DNA of 64,000 bases from JAJCZZ01 sp964569085 (GCA_964569085.1 CAZMTA010000002.1:62001-126000); one strand, 5' to 3'. Counted from the first letter of the stretch, positions 32,686-42,085 are shown. Notes: generated by a model not told the origin, from the letters alone. Program-made: numbers and translations.

Positions 32686-35351
32686 AGGCGCCGCGCTGGG
32701 CCCGCTGGCTCCTGGCCCGCCTGGCTCCCCGGGGGCGGGGGGAGGACCTCGTGGGCGACCTGGAGGAGGTCCATCGCCGTCGCCTCGCCCGGCGGGGACC
32801 GGCCGCGGCCTGGCTCCTCACCTCCCTGGACGCCCTCGACGTGGCCCGAGCGATCGTCCTGGGCGGCCGCCTGCCGTTCTCCTGGCTGGACTTCAAGCTC
32901 GGCCTCCGCATGCTGGTGCGGCACCCGGGGCTCACGGTCCTGGGGGGCCTCTCCCTGACCTTCGCCATCCTGGCCGGCGCCACGACCTTCGAGTTCTTCC
33001 GCCAGCTCCTGGCTCCGGATCTGGGCTTCCCCGGGGGGGACCGGATCGTGGCCGTGGAGGTCTGGGACGCCCGGAACGGGGGGCGGGAGCGCCGCGCGCT
33101 GTGGGACTACGCGCACTGGGCCGACCGCCTCACCTCTGTGGAGGAGCTGGGCGCCTACCGGAACGTCCGGCGCAACCTCCGCGCGGGGGACGAGCCGGGG
33201 CAGCCGATCTTCGTGGCGGAGATCGACCCCCGCGCCCTCCGGCTCTCGGCCACGGCGCCCCTCCTGGGCCGCACCCTGACCGACGACGACACGCGCCCGG
33301 GGGCGCCCCTCGTGGTGGTGCTGGGGCACGCCCAGTGGCGGGCGCGCTTCGGGGGCGATCCCGGGATCGTGGGGCAGGAGGTGGGGGTCGGGCGGGCACG
33401 GGCTACGGTGGTGGGAGTGATGCCCGAGGGCTTCGCCTTCCCCCTCGCCCACGAGGCCTGGCTGCCCCTCCGCCTGGAGACATCCCCGGAGCAGGCCCGT
33501 CCCAGGGAGGGCCCCGACCTCTCCTTCCTCGGCCGTCGGGCGCCGGGCATCGGCCTCGAGGAGGCCCAGGTGGAGCTGTCCGCCCTGGGCCGGACCTTGG
33601 CCGCCACCTCCCCGGCCACCCACGAGCACCTGCACCCCCGGGTCCTCACCCTACCCCGGGCCGCTCTGGGGCTCGGCCCCGTCTCCGGCACCGTGGTGTC
33701 CACGGTGGTGGTCGGGATGAACCTCCCGGCCGTCCTCTTCGTGATCCTGGTTTGCGGAAACGTCGGTCTCCTCCTCTTCGCCCGGGCCGCGGCACGGGAG
33801 GGGGAGATGCTCGTGCGGAGCGCCCTGGGCGCCAGCCGGCTGCGGATCGTGGGGCAGCTCTTCGTGGAAGCGCTCCTCCTGGCCCTCCTCGCGGCCGCGA
33901 CGGGGCTGGCGCTGGCGCGGTACGGGCTGGGGTGGTGGCTGCACATCGTGGAGGTGGCGCTGTGGGAGGCACCGCTGCCCTTCTGGTTCCGCCCGTCCCT
34001 CTCCCCCGAGACCGTGGCCTACAGCGTGGGGCTGGCGGTGGTGGCCGCGGTCGTCGCCGGTGTGGTCCCCGGGCTCAAGGTCACCTCCGGGACCGCCCGC
34101 CTCCGCGAGGCCTCGCCGGGGGCCGGGGGGGTCCGGATCGGCGGGGTGTGGACCGCCGTCATCGTCTGCCAGATCGCCGTGACCGTGGTGGCTCCGGTGG
34201 TGGCCGTGGGGGTCCATGTGGACGGCCTCGACGAGCGGGGCGCCGTCGCCCTCCCCCTGGACGACTCTGCGTACCTGACCGCCCTCGCCGGGGTGGACCA
34301 CGAGGGCTCCGGCCCGCCCCCGGCGGAAGGTCCCTACGGCGAGCGGCACCGGGAGGTGCTGGAGGAGCTGCGCGCACGGCTGGAGGAGGATCCCCGGGTG
34401 GCGGGCGTGACCTTCGCCGAGCGGGTGCCCCGCATGTACCACCCCTTCGCCCAGATCGAGGTCGACGGGCCCGCCGCCGAGCCCCGGGACGAGCGGGGCC
34501 ACCGGGTGGCCCCCGCCCGGGTCACCCTGGACTACCGCGAGGTCCTGCGCATGGAGCTGAAGGCGGGGCGCTGGTTCCTCGAGGCCGACCGGGAGCTGGA
34601 TCCCGGCGTGGTCGTGGTCAACGAGTCCTTCGTCCGGAGCGTGCTGGGGGACCGGAACCCGCTGGGACGCCGCATCCGGTACGTGCACGGCGAGCGGACC
34701 GGCCCCCTTCCCGAGCCCGGTCCGTGGATGGAGGTCGTGGGCGTCGTGGAGGACATGGGGACCATCTCCGGCTACGGGCCCATGGGGGTGTACCACCTGG
34801 CGGACCTTAAAGAGACCTGGCCGGTCCACCTGGCCGTCCACCTCCCCGGGGGAGCCGCCGGCTTCCAGGGGACCCTGCGCGCGGTGGCGGCCGGGGTGAG
34901 CCCGGAGCTCCGCCTGGAGTCGGTGGAGACGCTGGCCGAGGTCGCGGACTCCGAGCGCGCCTTCTATGCATTCTGGACCGCGGTGGCGGGGGGGACGACG
35001 CTCGTCGCCCTCCTCCTCTCCCTGGGCGGGATCTACGCGGTCCTCTCCTTCGCCGTGGCGCGGCGGACCCGGGAGATCGGGATCCGGGCGGCCCTGGGGT
35101 CCCCCAGCGCCCGGGTGGTGGCCGACGTCATGAGACGCCCCCTGGCCCAGGTAGCGCTGGGCCTCGTCGTCGGGGCCGCCCTCCTGGGCTCCGCGATCGT
35201 GGCGGGCCGGGCGTATTTCGACCCGCGGATGTGGGTCTTCCTGGCGGGCTACATGGTGCTGATCACCGCCGTCTGCCTCACCGCCTCGGTGGCGCCCATC
35301 CGGCGCGCCCTGGCGGTGGAGCCCGCCGAAGCGCTCCGCGGGGAGGGGTGA
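32682..35351 (+). CDS. ADOP-family ABC transporter permease, module 2
   Basis: An 889-residue duplicated FtsX-type permease. The N-terminal prefix (RLAPRGRGEDLVGDLEEVH) is of the second ADOP prefix type and differs from that of module 1. A MacB-like periplasmic domain (SVEELGAYRNVRRNL, VVGVMPEGFAFPLAHEAWLP) and an FtsX block with MLVRSALGASRLRIVGQLF follow. The second half carries IGIRAALGSPSARVVADVM and ends RALAVEPAEALRGEG. The second periplasmic domain seems less complete than usual near residue 500. No ATP-binding subunit is adjacent, as is normal for this family. The substrate is unknown. Confidence 0.88.
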   Translation: MKAPRWARWLLARLAPRGRGEDLVGDLEEVHRRRLARRGPAAAWLLTSLDALDVARAIVLGGRLPFSWLDFKLGLRMLVRHPGLTVLGGLSLTFAILAGATTFEFFRQLLAPDLGFPGGDRIVAVEVWDARNGGRERRALWDYAHWADRLTSVEELGAYRNVRRNLRAGDEPGQPIFVAEIDPRALRLSATAPLLGRTLTDDDTRPGAPLVVVLGHAQWRARFGGDPGIVGQEVGVGRARATVVGVMPEGFAFPLAHEAWLPLRLETSPEQARPREGPDLSFLGRRAPGIGLEEAQVELSALGRTLAATSPATHEHLHPRVLTLPRAALGLGPVSGTVVSTVVVGMNLPAVLFVILVCGNVGLLLFARAAAREGEMLVRSALGASRLRIVGQLFVEALLLALLAAATGLALARYGLGWWLHIVEVALWEAPLPFWFRPSLSPETVAYSVGLAVVAAVVAGVVPGLKVTSGTARLREASPGAGGVRIGGVWTAVIVCQIAVTVVAPVVAVGVHVDGLDERGAVALPLDDSAYLTALAGVDHEGSGPPPAEGPYGERHREVLEELRARLEEDPRVAGVTFAERVPRMYHPFAQIEVDGPAAEPRDERGHRVAPARVTLDYREVLRMELKAGRWFLEADRELDPGVVVVNESFVRSVLGDRNPLGRRIRYVHGERTGPLPEPGPWMEVVGVVEDMGTISGYGPMGVYHLADLKETWPVHLAVHLPGGAAGFQGTLRAVAAGVSPELRLESVETLAEVADSERAFYAFWTAVAGGTTLVALLLSLGGIYAVLSFAVARRTREIGIRAALGSPSARVVADVMRRPLAQVALGLVVGAALLGSAIVAGRAYFDPRMWVFLAGYMVLITAVCLTASVAPIRRALAVEPAEALRGEG

Positions 35352-35387
35352 GGCCGGGCCGGCCGGGTCCCTCGTGGGGCCCTTCCC

Positions 35388-36404
35388 TCAGCCCCCCGCC
35401 CGCATGGCCTCCGCCAGCTCCCGGGCCAGCTCCGTGGAGGGGAGCAGCTCCGAGGCCGGGAGCCTCAGCACCAGCTCGGCCCAGCGCGCGTCCTGGGCCT
35501 GGGCGCGGCGGAGGTAGGGAAGCGCCTCGTCCACCCGGTCCGAGGCGGCCAGGGTGATGCCCACCCAGAAGGGCGCCTCGCCGTTGGTGGCCTCGTCGGG
35601 GACGAGGTCCATGGCCGCGGAGTAGGACTCCATGGCCCCCTCGACGTCGCCGTCGGTCACCCGGGCGTCCCCCTCGTTGAGCTGGAGGTAGGCCCGCTGC
35701 AGCCGCACCAGGCGGCGGAGCTCGGCCACCGGCTCGGGATGGTCCTCCACCCGGAGGTCGAAGGTCCGGTCCACCCAGGAGAGCCCGGTGGGCTCCCCGG
35801 AGACCACGATGAGGGCCGCCGACTGCTTGCCCCGGATGTCGCCGCCCTCGGCCTGGGCCGCTTCCAGCGCCGCCAGGAGCCGCTCGGCCAGGTCGCCTTC
35901 GGAGGCCTCGTAGGCCCGGGCCATGGCGTCCCAGACCGTGGCGCTCTCCATCATGTTGGCCTGGACCGAGTAGGCGTCGCCGGTGCGATGGCCGGCGGCC
36001 TCGATGGCCAGCGAGCCGGTGTGGGCGGCCACGTTCCCGTCGGCGTCCACCATGGCCACCTGGCGCACGGCCTCCCCGTCGTCGGTGGAGACCAGCGCCG
36101 CCAGCGCCTGCTCCGCGGTGCGGCCGGTCTCCATGAGCTCCAGCCCCAGCGGCCCGTACGACGGCTCCACGAAGGACTGGGTGGCCACCGCGCCCACCCC
36201 CGCCTCGGCCCACGGGACGATGGCGCCCACGCTGAACCAGTGGGACTGGACCGCCACCCCGAGCTCGCCGGTCTCGGCGTCCCGGGCCACGATGGAGTAG
36301 GTGGCCACGGGGCGGAGGGGCACGTCCGCGGCGCGCTGGGCGCGGAGGGCGGGGGGCGCGAGGAGGAGGGCCGCGAGGAGGAGGGCGGCGGGACGGCGGA
36401 CCAT
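35388..36404 (-). CDS. Exported DUF1028 (Ntn-hydrolase-like) protein with TPR-like C-terminus
   Basis: A 338-residue protein with signal peptide AALLLAALLLAPPALRAQ. Residues about 35-235 match DUF1028: TYSIVARDAETGELGVAVQS, GVGAVATQSFVEPSYGPLGL, HTGSLAIEAAGHRTGDAYSV, and an ending like GDIRGKQSAALIVV. The family is thought to adopt an Ntn-hydrolase fold, with activity not established. The remaining 100 residues form helical TPR-like repeats (GDVEGAMESYSAAMDLVPDE, DRVDEALPYLRRAQAQDARW). The ATG at 36404 has a GGAG site. It diverges from ligD. Confidence 0.85.
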   Translation of the reverse strand: MVRRPAALLLAALLLAPPALRAQRAADVPLRPVATYSIVARDAETGELGVAVQSHWFSVGAIVPWAEAGVGAVATQSFVEPSYGPLGLELMETGRTAEQALAALVSTDDGEAVRQVAMVDADGNVAAHTGSLAIEAAGHRTGDAYSVQANMMESATVWDAMARAYEASEGDLAERLLAALEAAQAEGGDIRGKQSAALIVVSGEPTGLSWVDRTFDLRVEDHPEPVAELRRLVRLQRAYLQLNEGDARVTDGDVEGAMESYSAAMDLVPDEATNGEAPFWVGITLAASDRVDEALPYLRRAQAQDARWAELVLRLPASELLPSTELARELAEAMRAGG

Positions 36405-36501
36405 GGCGGGGCTCCGGGTGAGGGGAACGGTCGTCGCGGGCCGCCAATATAGGGGGCCGCGCGCTGGCCGGCCCTTCCTCCTCTCCCTATCCTCGCCCGG
36501 C

Positions 36502-39027
36502 ATGAGCCCTCCTCCTCCCTCCCGCGACGATCGCCTCGAGGCCTACCGGGCCAAGCGCACGGCCTCCCGCACCCCCGAGCCCTTCGGGGGGGAGGTCGTG
36601 GCCGGCGGGAGCGTCTTCGTGGTCCAGAAGCACCACGCCCGGGCGCTCCACTGGGACCTCCGCCTGGAGCTCGACGGGGTGCTCCTGTCGTGGGCGGTGC
36701 CCAAGGGGCCCTCGCCGAACCAGGCGGACAAGCGGCTGGCCATGCGCACCGAGGACCACCCCCTGGAGTACGCCGAGTTCGAGGGCGTCATCCCCGAGGG
36801 CGAGTACGGGGCCGGCTCCATGATCGTGTGGGACCGGGGCACGTGGACGCCGGTGGAGGACCCCCGGGCGGGGTTGGTGAAGGGCAAGCTCCTCTTCGAC
36901 CTCCACGGCCACAAGCTCCAGGGCCGCTGGACGCTGGTGAAGACCAAGCAGGCCGAGAACTCCTGGCTCCTCATCAAGGAGCGGGACGCCTGGATGGACG
37001 AGGAGGGGGGCACCGGGGACTACCCCGACGACTCGATCTACTCGGGGCTCGAGGTGGACCGGTTTCCCCGGGCCGACGAGATCGCCGAGGAGCTGGCGGT
37101 CCGGGTGGCCGAGGCGGGCGCCCCCGAGGCCGAGCTGCATGCCCGCGACGTGGAGCCCATGCTGGCCACGGCCTCCGAGGAGGCCTTCACCCGGGAGGGG
37201 TGGCTCTTCGAGATCAAGTACGACGGCTACCGCCTCCTGGCGGAGCGGCACCGGCGCACGCCGTCGCTCCGCTCCCGGAACGGCCACGACCTCACCCCCA
37301 CCTTCCCCGAGATCGCCCGGGCGGTGCGGGGGCTGCCGTACGAGGGGCTGATCCTGGACGGGGAGGTCGTCGTCCACGACGCCGAGGGGCTCCCCTCCTT
37401 CTCCCGCCTCCAGAAGCGGGGGCGGATCCTGAACCCCCACGACGCGCTGAGGGCCTCGGTCGAGCTCCCCGCCACCTTCTACGCCTTCGACCTCCTGGCC
37501 GTGGAGGGGCGGGACCTGCGCGGCCTCCCGCTGCGGGAGCGGAAGGCCTTCCTGCGGGAGCTCCTCCCCACGGTGGGGCCCATCCGCTACTCGGACCACA
37601 TCGAGGAGGCCGGCGAGGCCATGTTCGCCCGGGTCCAGGAGATGGGGTTGGAGGGCGTCGTGGCCAAGAAGGGCGACGGCCGCTACGTCGGAGGCCGGTC
37701 GCCGGACTGGGTGAAGGTCCGCACCGTCCAGGTGGAGGACTTCGCGGTGGTGGGGTGGACCGACCCCAAGGGGAGCCGGAGCGGCTTCGGGGCGCTGCAC
37801 CTGGCCCAGCGCGACGGCGAGGGGTGGACGTACCTGGGAAGCGTGGGGAGCGGCTTCGACGCGGGCACCCTGGAGGAGATCGCCCGGCGGCTCGAGGGGC
37901 TGGAGGTGCCAGCGCCCCCGGTGGCCCGCGGCGATCCCCCCTCGGGCTCCGGCCACCACTGGGTGCGGCCGGAGGTGGTGGTGGAGGTCCGCTTCAAGGA
38001 GCTCACCGACGCGGGGCTCGTCCGCCAGGCGTCCTTCTCCCGCCTCCGGGACGACAAGCCGCCGGAGGACTGCGTGCTCCAGGGACCGGCCGTCCCCCCG
38101 GACGCCCGGGAGCCCGACGCCATGCCCGTGGCCTCCGGCGAGCGCCGGGTGGAGTGGACGAACGCGGACAAGGTCTTCTGGCCGGACGCGGGCCTCACCA
38201 AGGGGGACCTCCTGGCCTACCACGAGCGCATGGCCCCCTGGATGCTGCCCTACCTGCGGGACCGTCCCCTCGTCATGACCCGCTACCCCGACGGCATCGA
38301 GGGGAAGTCGTTCTTCCAGAAGGACGCGCCCCCGTACGCGCCGGAGTGGATCCGGCGGGCCACCGTGTGGAGCGAGAGCTCGGAGCGGGAGCTGTCGTAC
38401 TTCGTGGCCGACGACGTGGAGTCGCTCCTCTACGTGGTCAACCTGGGGACCATCCCCCTCCACGTCTGGTCCAGCCGCCTCGGGGAGCTGGCCCGGCCGG
38501 ACTGGTGCGTCCTGGACCTGGACCCCAAGGAGGCGCCCTTCGACCACGTGGTGCGCATCGCCCGCCTGGTCCACGAGGTCTGCGAGGACATCGCGCTCCC
38601 CTCCTTCCCCAAGACCAGCGGGTCCACGGGGATCCACGTCCTGATCCCCCTGGCGGGGCGGCTCACCCACGAGCAGTCCCGGACGCTGGCGGAGCTCCTG
38701 GGCCGGGTCGTGGTCTCCGAGCTCCCGGAGATCGCCACGCTGACCCGCGCCCCGGAGAAGCGGGAGGGGAAGGTCTACGTGGACTACGTCCAGAACGGCC
38801 AGGGACGCCTCATCGTGGCGCCCTTCTCGGTGCGGCCCCGGCCCGGCGCCCCGGTCTCCACCCCGCTGCTCTGGGAGGAGGTGGACGACGGGCTGGCCAT
38901 CGCCGACCACACGCTGCGCACCGTGCCCGGGCGGATGGAGGAGCTGGGCGCGGACCCCATGGCTCCGGTCCTGGAGCTGGAGCCGGACCTGCTGGGGGCG
39001 CTGGAGAAGCTGGCGGGGCGCTTCTAG
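36502..39027 (+). CDS. ligD: LigD, multifunctional NHEJ ATP-dependent DNA ligase (PE-LIG-POL order)
   Basis: An 841-residue protein with three domains. Residues about 10-170 are the 3'-phosphoesterase (FVVQKHHARALHWDLRLELD; GVIPEGEYGAGSMIVWD). Residues about 215-530 are the ATP-dependent ligase with adenylated Lys239 in EIKYDGYR and motifs GLILDGEVVV and EGVVAKKGDG. Residues about 555-841 are the primase-polymerase with WCVLDLDPKEAPF supplying the metal-binding acids, and SGSTGIHVLIPL. The order PE-LIG-POL and length match Pseudomonas LigD rather than the mycobacterial POL-PE-LIG form. It repairs double-strand breaks with Ku (20275-21126). The ATG at 36502 fits the start of homology. Confidence 0.96.
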   Translation: MSPPPPSRDDRLEAYRAKRTASRTPEPFGGEVVAGGSVFVVQKHHARALHWDLRLELDGVLLSWAVPKGPSPNQADKRLAMRTEDHPLEYAEFEGVIPEGEYGAGSMIVWDRGTWTPVEDPRAGLVKGKLLFDLHGHKLQGRWTLVKTKQAENSWLLIKERDAWMDEEGGTGDYPDDSIYSGLEVDRFPRADEIAEELAVRVAEAGAPEAELHARDVEPMLATASEEAFTREGWLFEIKYDGYRLLAERHRRTPSLRSRNGHDLTPTFPEIARAVRGLPYEGLILDGEVVVHDAEGLPSFSRLQKRGRILNPHDALRASVELPATFYAFDLLAVEGRDLRGLPLRERKAFLRELLPTVGPIRYSDHIEEAGEAMFARVQEMGLEGVVAKKGDGRYVGGRSPDWVKVRTVQVEDFAVVGWTDPKGSRSGFGALHLAQRDGEGWTYLGSVGSGFDAGTLEEIARRLEGLEVPAPPVARGDPPSGSGHHWVRPEVVVEVRFKELTDAGLVRQASFSRLRDDKPPEDCVLQGPAVPPDAREPDAMPVASGERRVEWTNADKVFWPDAGLTKGDLLAYHERMAPWMLPYLRDRPLVMTRYPDGIEGKSFFQKDAPPYAPEWIRRATVWSESSERELSYFVADDVESLLYVVNLGTIPLHVWSSRLGELARPDWCVLDLDPKEAPFDHVVRIARLVHEVCEDIALPSFPKTSGSTGIHVLIPLAGRLTHEQSRTLAELLGRVVVSELPEIATLTRAPEKREGKVYVDYVQNGQGRLIVAPFSVRPRPGAPVSTPLLWEEVDDGLAIADHTLRTVPGRMEELGADPMAPVLELEPDLLGALEKLAGRF

Positions 39028-39037
39028 CGGGCGGAGG

Positions 39038-39991
39038 CTACTCGTCCTCGTCGGGGAGGGCGGCCACCGCCGCCTGCACCCGGCTCGTCCCCGCCTCGTG
39101 GGCCCGGGCCAGGGCCTCGTCGGCGCCGCGGTAGAGCGCTTCGAAGCGGGCGCCGTGGTCCGGGCAGGTGGCGTGTCCGGCGGACATGGTGAGGGAGAGC
39201 CCCTCCACCGGAGGTCGCGCCGCCGCCACCAGGTCGATGAGGCGCCGCGCCGCCTGGCCGGCCGCTTCCGAGCCGCTGTCCGGACAGAGCACGGCGAACT
39301 CCTCGGGGCCGACCCGGAAGGGGCAGTCGGCGGTGCGGGTGTGCTCCAGGAGGAGGCGGCCGATCCACCGCAGCACCTCGTTGGCCGTGTCCTGCCCCAC
39401 CGTGTCGGCCAGGCCCCCGAAGGCGTCGAGCTCCAGGAGGACCAGGGAGAACACCCCGTGGTACCGGAGGACCCGGCCGATCTCCCGGGTGACCCGGTCG
39501 TGGAAGGAGCGCCGGTTCAGGAGCCCGGTCAGCGGGTCTCGGAGGGCGTCCTCCGAGAGGTCGCTGATGTGGGCGTCGGTGTGGCGCATCCGCTCCGACA
39601 GCGCCTCCAGGAGGCGGACGGCCAGCGCGGGGCGCTCCTCCACGGCGCGGCGGAAGGAGTCCTTCTCCAGGACCAGCGCCTCCACCCCATCCAGGGCCCG
39701 GACGGTGGCGCTCCGGGGCTTCTCGTTGAGGAGCGCCATCTCCCCGAAGAAGTCGCCGGGGCCCAGGCGGGCCAGCTCGAACTCGCTGGTGCGTCCCGGA
39801 TACACCACCTGGACGCCCCCCTCGAGGATGACGTAGAGCGAGTGGCCCGCGTCGCCCATCTCCACCACCACCTGGTCGGGGCGGTAGGAGACGTGGCGGG
39901 TGGAGTCCGCGAGGCGGACGAGGTCCGCTTCGGGAAGGGTGCGCAGGAGGGGGACCTGCTTCAGGAGCTCGACGGTGTCGGACATGCGCAT
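39038..39991 (-). CDS. Cyclic-nucleotide-binding domain fused to a degenerate GGDEF domain
   Basis: A 317-residue cytosolic protein. Residues about 8-125 form a cNMP-binding (CAP-like) domain: LLRTLPEADLVRLADSTRHV, GDAGHSLYVILEGGVQVVY, and phosphate-binding-cassette-like GDFFGEMALLNEKPRSATV. Residues about 145-305 form a GGDEF domain opening with DALRDPLTGLLNRRSFHDRV. Its signature is VGPEEFAVL, so the second Gly of GG(D/E)EF is Pro and Asp is Glu. Activity is doubtful. It may instead bind GTP or c-di-GMP as a receptor. The start could be 39991 or 39985. Confidence 0.85.
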   Translation of the reverse strand: MRMSDTVELLKQVPLLRTLPEADLVRLADSTRHVSYRPDQVVVEMGDAGHSLYVILEGGVQVVYPGRTSEFELARLGPGDFFGEMALLNEKPRSATVRALDGVEALVLEKDSFRRAVEERPALAVRLLEALSERMRHTDAHISDLSEDALRDPLTGLLNRRSFHDRVTREIGRVLRYHGVFSLVLLELDAFGGLADTVGQDTANEVLRWIGRLLLEHTRTADCPFRVGPEEFAVLCPDSGSEAAGQAARRLIDLVAAARPPVEGLSLTMSAGHATCPDHGARFEALYRGADEALARAHEAGTSRVQAAVAALPDEDE

Positions 39992-40056
39992 GAGACTATG
40001 TGCCCGAGGGGGGCGGCGCCACGTCGGGCGTGCGAGCGCTTCCCGTGAGCCGGTCC

Positions 40057-41049
40057 TCAGGCGAGGAGGGCCGGGTGCCCGCCGGTGTGGAGGAAGACGA
40101 CCCGGTCGTCCGGGGCCACGCTCGCCCGACGGATCCAGTCCAGCATGCCGGCGGCCGCCTTGGCGGAGTACACCGGGTCCAGGACGATCCCCTCCCGCTC
40201 CGCGAAGAGGCGGATCGCCTCCTCCGACGCCGGGGTGGGGTGCCCGTAGCCCCGGCCCACGTATTCGTCGGCGGCGGCCACGGACCACTCGGGGATGTCT
40301 CCGTCGAACCCCAGGAGCCCGGCGCCCTCCCGGGCCAGCCGCACCGTGGCGATCCGGAGGTCGAAGGCCGACACGTCCGCGCTGACGCCCACCAGCCGGA
40401 CGTCGCGCCGGCCCAGGAGGGTCGTGCCGAGGAGGAGCCCCGCCAGCGTCCCGCACGAGGAGGCCGAGGTGAAGATCCAGGTCCGGGGGGCCTCGGGGAG
40501 CGCGTCGAGCTGTCCGGCCAGCTCCACGGCCGCCCGGGCGTAGCCCAGGGAGCCCAGGCCGGTGGAGGCGCCCAGGGGCAGGACGAGGGCCCGGCCGCCC
40601 GACGCCTCCTCGCGGCGGGCCTCCTCCTCCATGGCGGGGTCCCGGTCCTCGCGGCGGGACACGGTCCGGATCTCGGCGCCGAAGAGCCGGTGGAGGAGGG
40701 CGTTGCCCCGGGGGGGCTCCCCTGCCTCTCCGTTGATGACCAGCACGCAGCGGAGCCCGAGGCGGGCCGCGGCCGCCGCCGTCACCCGGCAGTGGTTGGA
40801 CTGGGGGCCCCCCGCCGTCACCAGCGCCGTCACCCCCTCCAGGCGGTCCGGCGCCAGGACCATCTCGAGCTTCCGGACCTTGTTGCCGCCCAGGGCGAAC
40901 CCCGTCTCCGCGTCCATCTTGACCAGCAGCTCCGGCGCGTCGGGCCCCAGGGCGCGGCGCACGCCGGGGACGGGCACCAGCGGCGTGGGCAGGTCGGCCA
41001 GGACGAGGCGTGGCCAGGCGGCCAGCCGCTCCAGCGCGGGGGCGCTCAC
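40057..41049 (-). CDS. PLP-dependent D-cysteine desulfhydrase / ACC deaminase family enzyme
   Basis: A 330-residue fold-type II PLP enzyme. The PLP-lysine motif is in GFALGGNKVRKLEMVLA and the substrate-binding motif is TAGGPQSNHCRVTAAAA. The C-terminus VFLHTGGHPALLA is typical. The family covers D-cysteine desulfhydrase (D-Cys to pyruvate, H2S and ammonia) and ACC deaminase; the sequence alone does not separate them, though desulfhydrase is the commoner bacterial role. The GTG start overlaps the stop of the upstream deacetylase-like gene (GTGA), so the two are co-translated. Confidence 0.85.
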   Translation of the reverse strand: MSAPALERLAAWPRLVLADLPTPLVPVPGVRRALGPDAPELLVKMDAETGFALGGNKVRKLEMVLAPDRLEGVTALVTAGGPQSNHCRVTAAAAARLGLRCVLVINGEAGEPPRGNALLHRLFGAEIRTVSRREDRDPAMEEEARREEASGGRALVLPLGASTGLGSLGYARAAVELAGQLDALPEAPRTWIFTSASSCGTLAGLLLGTTLLGRRDVRLVGVSADVSAFDLRIATVRLAREGAGLLGFDGDIPEWSVAAADEYVGRGYGHPTPASEEAIRLFAEREGIVLDPVYSAKAAAGMLDWIRRASVAPDDRVVFLHTGGHPALLA

Positions 41050-41948
41050 GCCGCGCGCCCCGCGCGGCACCGCTCCGCCGCGGCCCGCACCGACGCCAGG
41101 TGGATGGCCACCGTGTCCTCCACGCGCTCGGCGTACCCCCCGGACATGACGACCGCCACCGGCACGCCCGCCCCGGCCAGGCCGTCGTAGACCCGACGGT
41201 CCCGCTCGGCCAGCCCCGCCCGGGAGACGTCGAGCCGTCCCAGGCGATCGCCGCCGTACGGGTCGGCGCCGGCCACGTAGAAGGCCAGGTCCGGGCGGTG
41301 GTCCAGCGCGGCCTCCACGGCCCGGTCCACCGCGTCGAGGAAGGCGTCGTCCCCCGCGCCGTCGGGAAGCGGGAGGTCCACGTCGCTCTCCTCCTTGCGG
41401 AACGGGTAGTTGGCGGCGCCGTGGACCGAGACGGTGAGGACCCCGGGGTCGTCCCGGAAGATGCGCGCCGTCCCGTTCCCCTGGTGCACGTCCAGGTCCA
41501 CCACGGCCACCCGCGCCGCCCGCCCCTCGGCCTGCACCGCCCGGACCGCCACCGCCACGTCGTTGAAGACGCAGAAGCCCTCGCCCCGGTCCGCGTAGGC
41601 GTGGTGCGTGCCTCCGGCCAGGTTGGCCCCGGTGCCGTCCTCCAGCGCGGCCCGCGCCGCGCCCAGGGTGCCTCCCACCGAGCGGCGCGACCGCTCCACG
41701 AGGCCCGGGGACCAGGGGAAGCCGATGCGCCGCACCTCGTCCCGGTCCAGCCCGCCCTCCACGACCCGGCGGAGGTAGCCGGCGTCGTGGACCCGGAGGA
41801 GCTCCTCGTCCGTGGCGGCTTCGGGGACCTGGAGCGCGCCCAGCCCCTCGTCGGCCACCCGCTCCCGGAGGAGGCGGTACTTCTCCATGGGGAAGCGATG
41901 GCCCTCGGGGAGGGGGAGCACGAAGTGGTCGCAGTAGAAGATGCGCAC
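41046..41948 (-). CDS. Histone-deacetylase-superfamily amidohydrolase
   Basis: A 300-residue zinc hydrolase of the arginase/deacetylase fold. It shows the tandem-His motif ANLAGGTHHAYADRGEGFCV, the zinc ligands in VVDLDVHQGNGTARIF, the third ligand in AGADPYGGDRLG, and the late glycine-rich motif VVMSGGYAERVED. The opening RIFYCDHFVLPLPEGHRFP is characteristic of bacterial class IV-like (HDAC11-like) proteins. Likely substrates are acetyl or longer acyl groups on lysines, polyamines or small molecules. The GTG at 41948 is selected from homology. In-frame starts further upstream (to 42071) would add a Pro-rich tail. Confidence 0.87.
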   Translation of the reverse strand: MRIFYCDHFVLPLPEGHRFPMEKYRLLRERVADEGLGALQVPEAATDEELLRVHDAGYLRRVVEGGLDRDEVRRIGFPWSPGLVERSRRSVGGTLGAARAALEDGTGANLAGGTHHAYADRGEGFCVFNDVAVAVRAVQAEGRAARVAVVDLDVHQGNGTARIFRDDPGVLTVSVHGAANYPFRKEESDVDLPLPDGAGDDAFLDAVDRAVEAALDHRPDLAFYVAGADPYGGDRLGRLDVSRAGLAERDRRVYDGLAGAGVPVAVVMSGGYAERVEDTVAIHLASVRAAAERCRAGRAA

Positions 41949-42085
41949 CTGGACGAAGGGGGCGACGGGGAAACCGGAGAGGGCGGGAACGGTACCCGGG
42001 GGCGACGGGCAGCCTACATTAACGGGCCCTCCCACGTCGGGGGAGGGCGGGTTCACCGGGGAATCGACCATGCGGGGAGGGTGTC

